The translations under genes were made by a program, and so were the position numbers. 6,833 nt of DNA from NCBI GenBank assembly GCA_900322165.1, contig ONYR01000195.1, forward strand, positions 1 to 6,833. The letters run 5' to 3'. Positions within the stretch are counted from its first letter, which is position 1; each line of letters opens with the position of its first letter. Source of the DNA: an uncultured Eubacteriales bacterium (GTDB lineage Bacteria; Bacillota; Clostridia; Lachnospirales; Bianqueaceae). Below are positions 5,410 through 6,833 of the stretch, one piece after another. The notes under the pieces are model-generated. The model was not told the origin of the DNA. It saw only the letters and a list, made by a program, of their open reading frames with translations, and did not search any database.

Positions 5410-6216
5410 ATGTCAACTGAAGCAGCACGCGTTCGTTATTATTCTGACCCGGTAAATGATGATTATGCCGGCACCAACATCGACACACACCATGTTGGAG
5501 AAGAGTTTCGCTATGTCCGAAAATCGATCCTGTGGGAGCTTGGCTCGTTCATCGTCTATTACATTATCGCATTTCCGCTCGTGTATCTCATGGCGAAGAT
5601 CGGCCTTGGAGTGAAGTTTGAAAACCGCAAGGCGCTGCGGAAGCTGAAGGGGACGGGGTATTTTCTTTATGGTAACCATACCCAGGTCCTTGATGCGTAC
5701 ATTCCGCCGCTGGCTGCGTTCCCGAAGCGTGCGTACATTATCGCGGGACCGGACGCAGTGTCGATCCCGGGACTTTCGCACATTGTCATGATGCTCGGGG
5801 CGCTGCCGATTCCGACCGGAACCCACGCTATGCGTAACTTTTTGAAAGCAATCAAAACACGCTGCCGCCAGAAAGCCTGCATCGCGGTCTACCCGGAAGC
5901 ACATATCTGGCCGTATTATACCGGGATCCGGCCGTTCCCGGACACGTCATTCCACTATGCCACTAAGTTAAATGCCCCGGCCGTTGCCATGGTAACGACC
6001 TACCGCAAACGCAAAGGCCTGTTCGCGCTGTCGAAGCGCCCGGGCATGACCGTCACCTTCTCCGAGCCGATGTACCCGGACGAGACCCTTACCCCGCGCG
6101 AAGCGCAGAAGGAGCTCCGCGACCGCGTCTACAATTTCATGAAAGAAGTCTCCGAAGGAAGAGAGCAGGTAGAATACATTCAGTACATCTACCAGCCGAA
6201 AGAAGAGAACGAATAA
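5410..6216 (+). CDS. 1-acyl-sn-glycerol-3-phosphate acyltransferase-like protein (PlsC family)
   Basis: The 268-residue product belongs to the PlsC/LPLAT family, which transfers an acyl chain to lysophosphatidic acid at the inner membrane face during phospholipid synthesis. Visible features, numbered from ATG 5410: a hydrophobic N-terminal segment at about 40-67, the catalytic HX4D motif NHTQVLD (His90, Asp95), a block-II-like GALPIPTG at about 130-137, and a block-III-like VYPEAHIWP with Glu163 where many members have PEGTR. The divergent third block suggests a Clostridia-type PlsC paralogue, so the acyl acceptor is uncertain. The frame stays open upstream to TTG 5332, with another ATG at 5377, but neither has a ribosome binding site. 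ATG 5410 has GGGGAGAGG at 5387-5395, though 14 bases away. The conserved part of the protein appears to begin at RVRYYSDPVNDD, just after ATG 5410, which favours this start. Codons near the 3' end are strongly C-ending. Confidence 0.88.
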   Translation: MSTEAARVRYYSDPVNDDYAGTNIDTHHVGEEFRYVRKSILWELGSFIVYYIIAFPLVYLMAKIGLGVKFENRKALRKLKGTGYFLYGNHTQVLDAYIPPLAAFPKRAYIIAGPDAVSIPGLSHIVMMLGALPIPTGTHAMRNFLKAIKTRCRQKACIAVYPEAHIWPYYTGIRPFPDTSFHYATKLNAPAVAMVTTYRKRKGLFALSKRPGMTVTFSEPMYPDETLTPREAQKELRDRVYNFMKEVSEGREQVEYIQYIYQPKEENE

Positions 6217-6261
6217 ACGAAATCGACCGACCGAATCATATTTTACAAGAATGCACAAAAC

Positions 6262-6290
6262 TTGACATTTTATACTGTAATAACTAATAT
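6262..6290 (+). promoter_or_regulatory. Promoter of the right-end membrane protein gene
   Basis: A consensus -35 TTGACA (6262-6267) is followed after 17 bases by TAATAT (6285-6290), a four-of-six match to the -10. The surrounding 6281-6300 stretch is very AT-rich. No convincing terminator for the acyltransferase gene is visible between 6217 and 6261, so read-through is possible. Confidence 0.7.
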
Positions 6291-6327
6291 TTATTTTAAT
6301 GTATCGGCAATACAGGGAGGCTTTTCA

Positions 6328-6833
6328 ATGAGTAAGAAAATAAAAATGCAGTTTATTGATTTTCGGTTTAAACAGACATTTCTCCGGTTAATCGTTTTTC
6401 TTTCTTTGATAAGTGTGTATTCCATGAGTCCTTTTTTTGGACTCATCTTGACAGTGATTGCTGTCGGTTATTATCTCCTGTTTTATATTAGAGATCATCG
6501 CGGATACCGCCAGAGACAGCTGGCAAGTGAGGTCATCGAGGCTTATCCGAACGCGCCAGGGGAGCAGTTACGTCAGGTTTATCGATCCTTATTTGGAAGA
6601 CAACTGCGTTTTGACGCTGCACAGTATCTATTTATGGGCGCTTACGCTGCGCTGTGGACCCTGATTCTTATCAAAGCAGAAGCATATAACGCCTGGGGCA
6701 TAGGCGAGATAGGGATTTTGATCGCGTGGATCATAGCGGGCGGATTGCTGCTTGCCGGGATCGTGCTTTTCGTTTTGTCTTTCTTCCCCGGGATCATTGA
6801 GGGCACAGAAAAGAAGCCTGTTCCTGTTTTGGA
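6328..6833 (+). CDS. Multi-pass membrane protein of unknown function, N-terminal 168 residues (cut by right edge)
   Basis: The frame from ATG 6328 stays open to the window edge. AGGGAGG (6314-6320) lies seven bases before the start and a TTGACA promoter is upstream. The first 15 residues are basic and polar (MSKKIKMQFIDFRFK). Hydrophobic segments then lie at about 18-32 and 36-53. A charged cytoplasmic-type stretch of about 45 residues follows (RDHRGYRQRQLASEVIEAYP and onward), then further hydrophobic segments at about 100-116 and 123-153, and a polar tail starting at FPGIIEGTEKKP. I recognise no family. The four-helix layout with a basic loop is seen in many uncharacterised Bacillota membrane proteins. 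Codon use is more A/T-rich than in the acyltransferase gene. The C-terminal part is not in the window, so length and any soluble domain are unknown. Confidence 0.8.
   Translation, partial: MSKKIKMQFIDFRFKQTFLRLIVFLSLISVYSMSPFFGLILTVIAVGYYLLFYIRDHRGYRQRQLASEVIEAYPNAPGEQLRQVYRSLFGRQLRFDAAQYLFMGAYAALWTLILIKAEAYNAWGIGEIGILIAWIIAGGLLLAGIVLFVLSFFPGIIEGTEKKPVPVL

Noticed and set aside
6458..6664. 68-codon frame inside the right-end membrane protein gene
   Set aside because: It is out of frame with the longer frame from ATG 6328, which has a promoter and ribosome binding site and encodes plausible membrane helices.

Overview
The window looks like chromosomal DNA of a low-to-moderate GC Bacillota, most likely a Clostridia-type gut or oral anaerobe. 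The reasons are strong AGGAGG-type ribosome binding sites, clean sigma-A-like promoters, intrinsic terminators with U-tracts, a yybP-ykoY riboswitch, and a small-protein and PlsC complement typical of that phylum. The exact genus cannot be named from sequence alone.

Layout, left to right. A gene running leftwards off the edge (388 to 1, minus strand) has no family I recognise. It is divergent from a TIM-barrel sugar phosphate isomerase/epimerase-like gene (612-1568), which has its own promoter. Next comes a complete riboswitch-controlled unit: promoter (1616-1644), a Mn2+-sensing yybP-ykoY aptamer (about 1651-1760), an overlapping intrinsic terminator (1750-1793) and a 12-ish-helix ArsB/NhaD-type permease (1882-3150). 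This arrangement makes the permease a candidate manganese exporter. The unit ends at a terminator (3177-3211).

A self-contained accessory module follows. A promoter sits between two perfect TTTACCT-N3-AGGTAAA operators (3215-3231, 3271-3287) and drives a fused HigA-type HTH / ImmA-IrrE zinc peptidase (3308-4366), which has its own terminator. No toxin gene is adjacent.

The 537-base gene-free stretch 4428-4964 is not featureless. From about 4488 to 4860 it holds six divergent units spaced almost exactly 64 bases apart. Each has inverted arms of the type TTTCATATCAAA / TTTGATATGAAA, and several enclose different but still self-complementary inner stems. I do not recognise this array.

The right part has an 82-residue tail-anchored-looking membrane protein (4965-5213) with its own promoter and terminator, a PlsC-like 1-acylglycerol-3-phosphate acyltransferase (5410-6216), and a multi-pass membrane protein of unknown function (6328 onward) cut by the window edge. 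Nearly every gene is monocistronic, with its own promoter and often its own terminator, so no operon links them. The best-supported functional coupling is riboswitch to permease.
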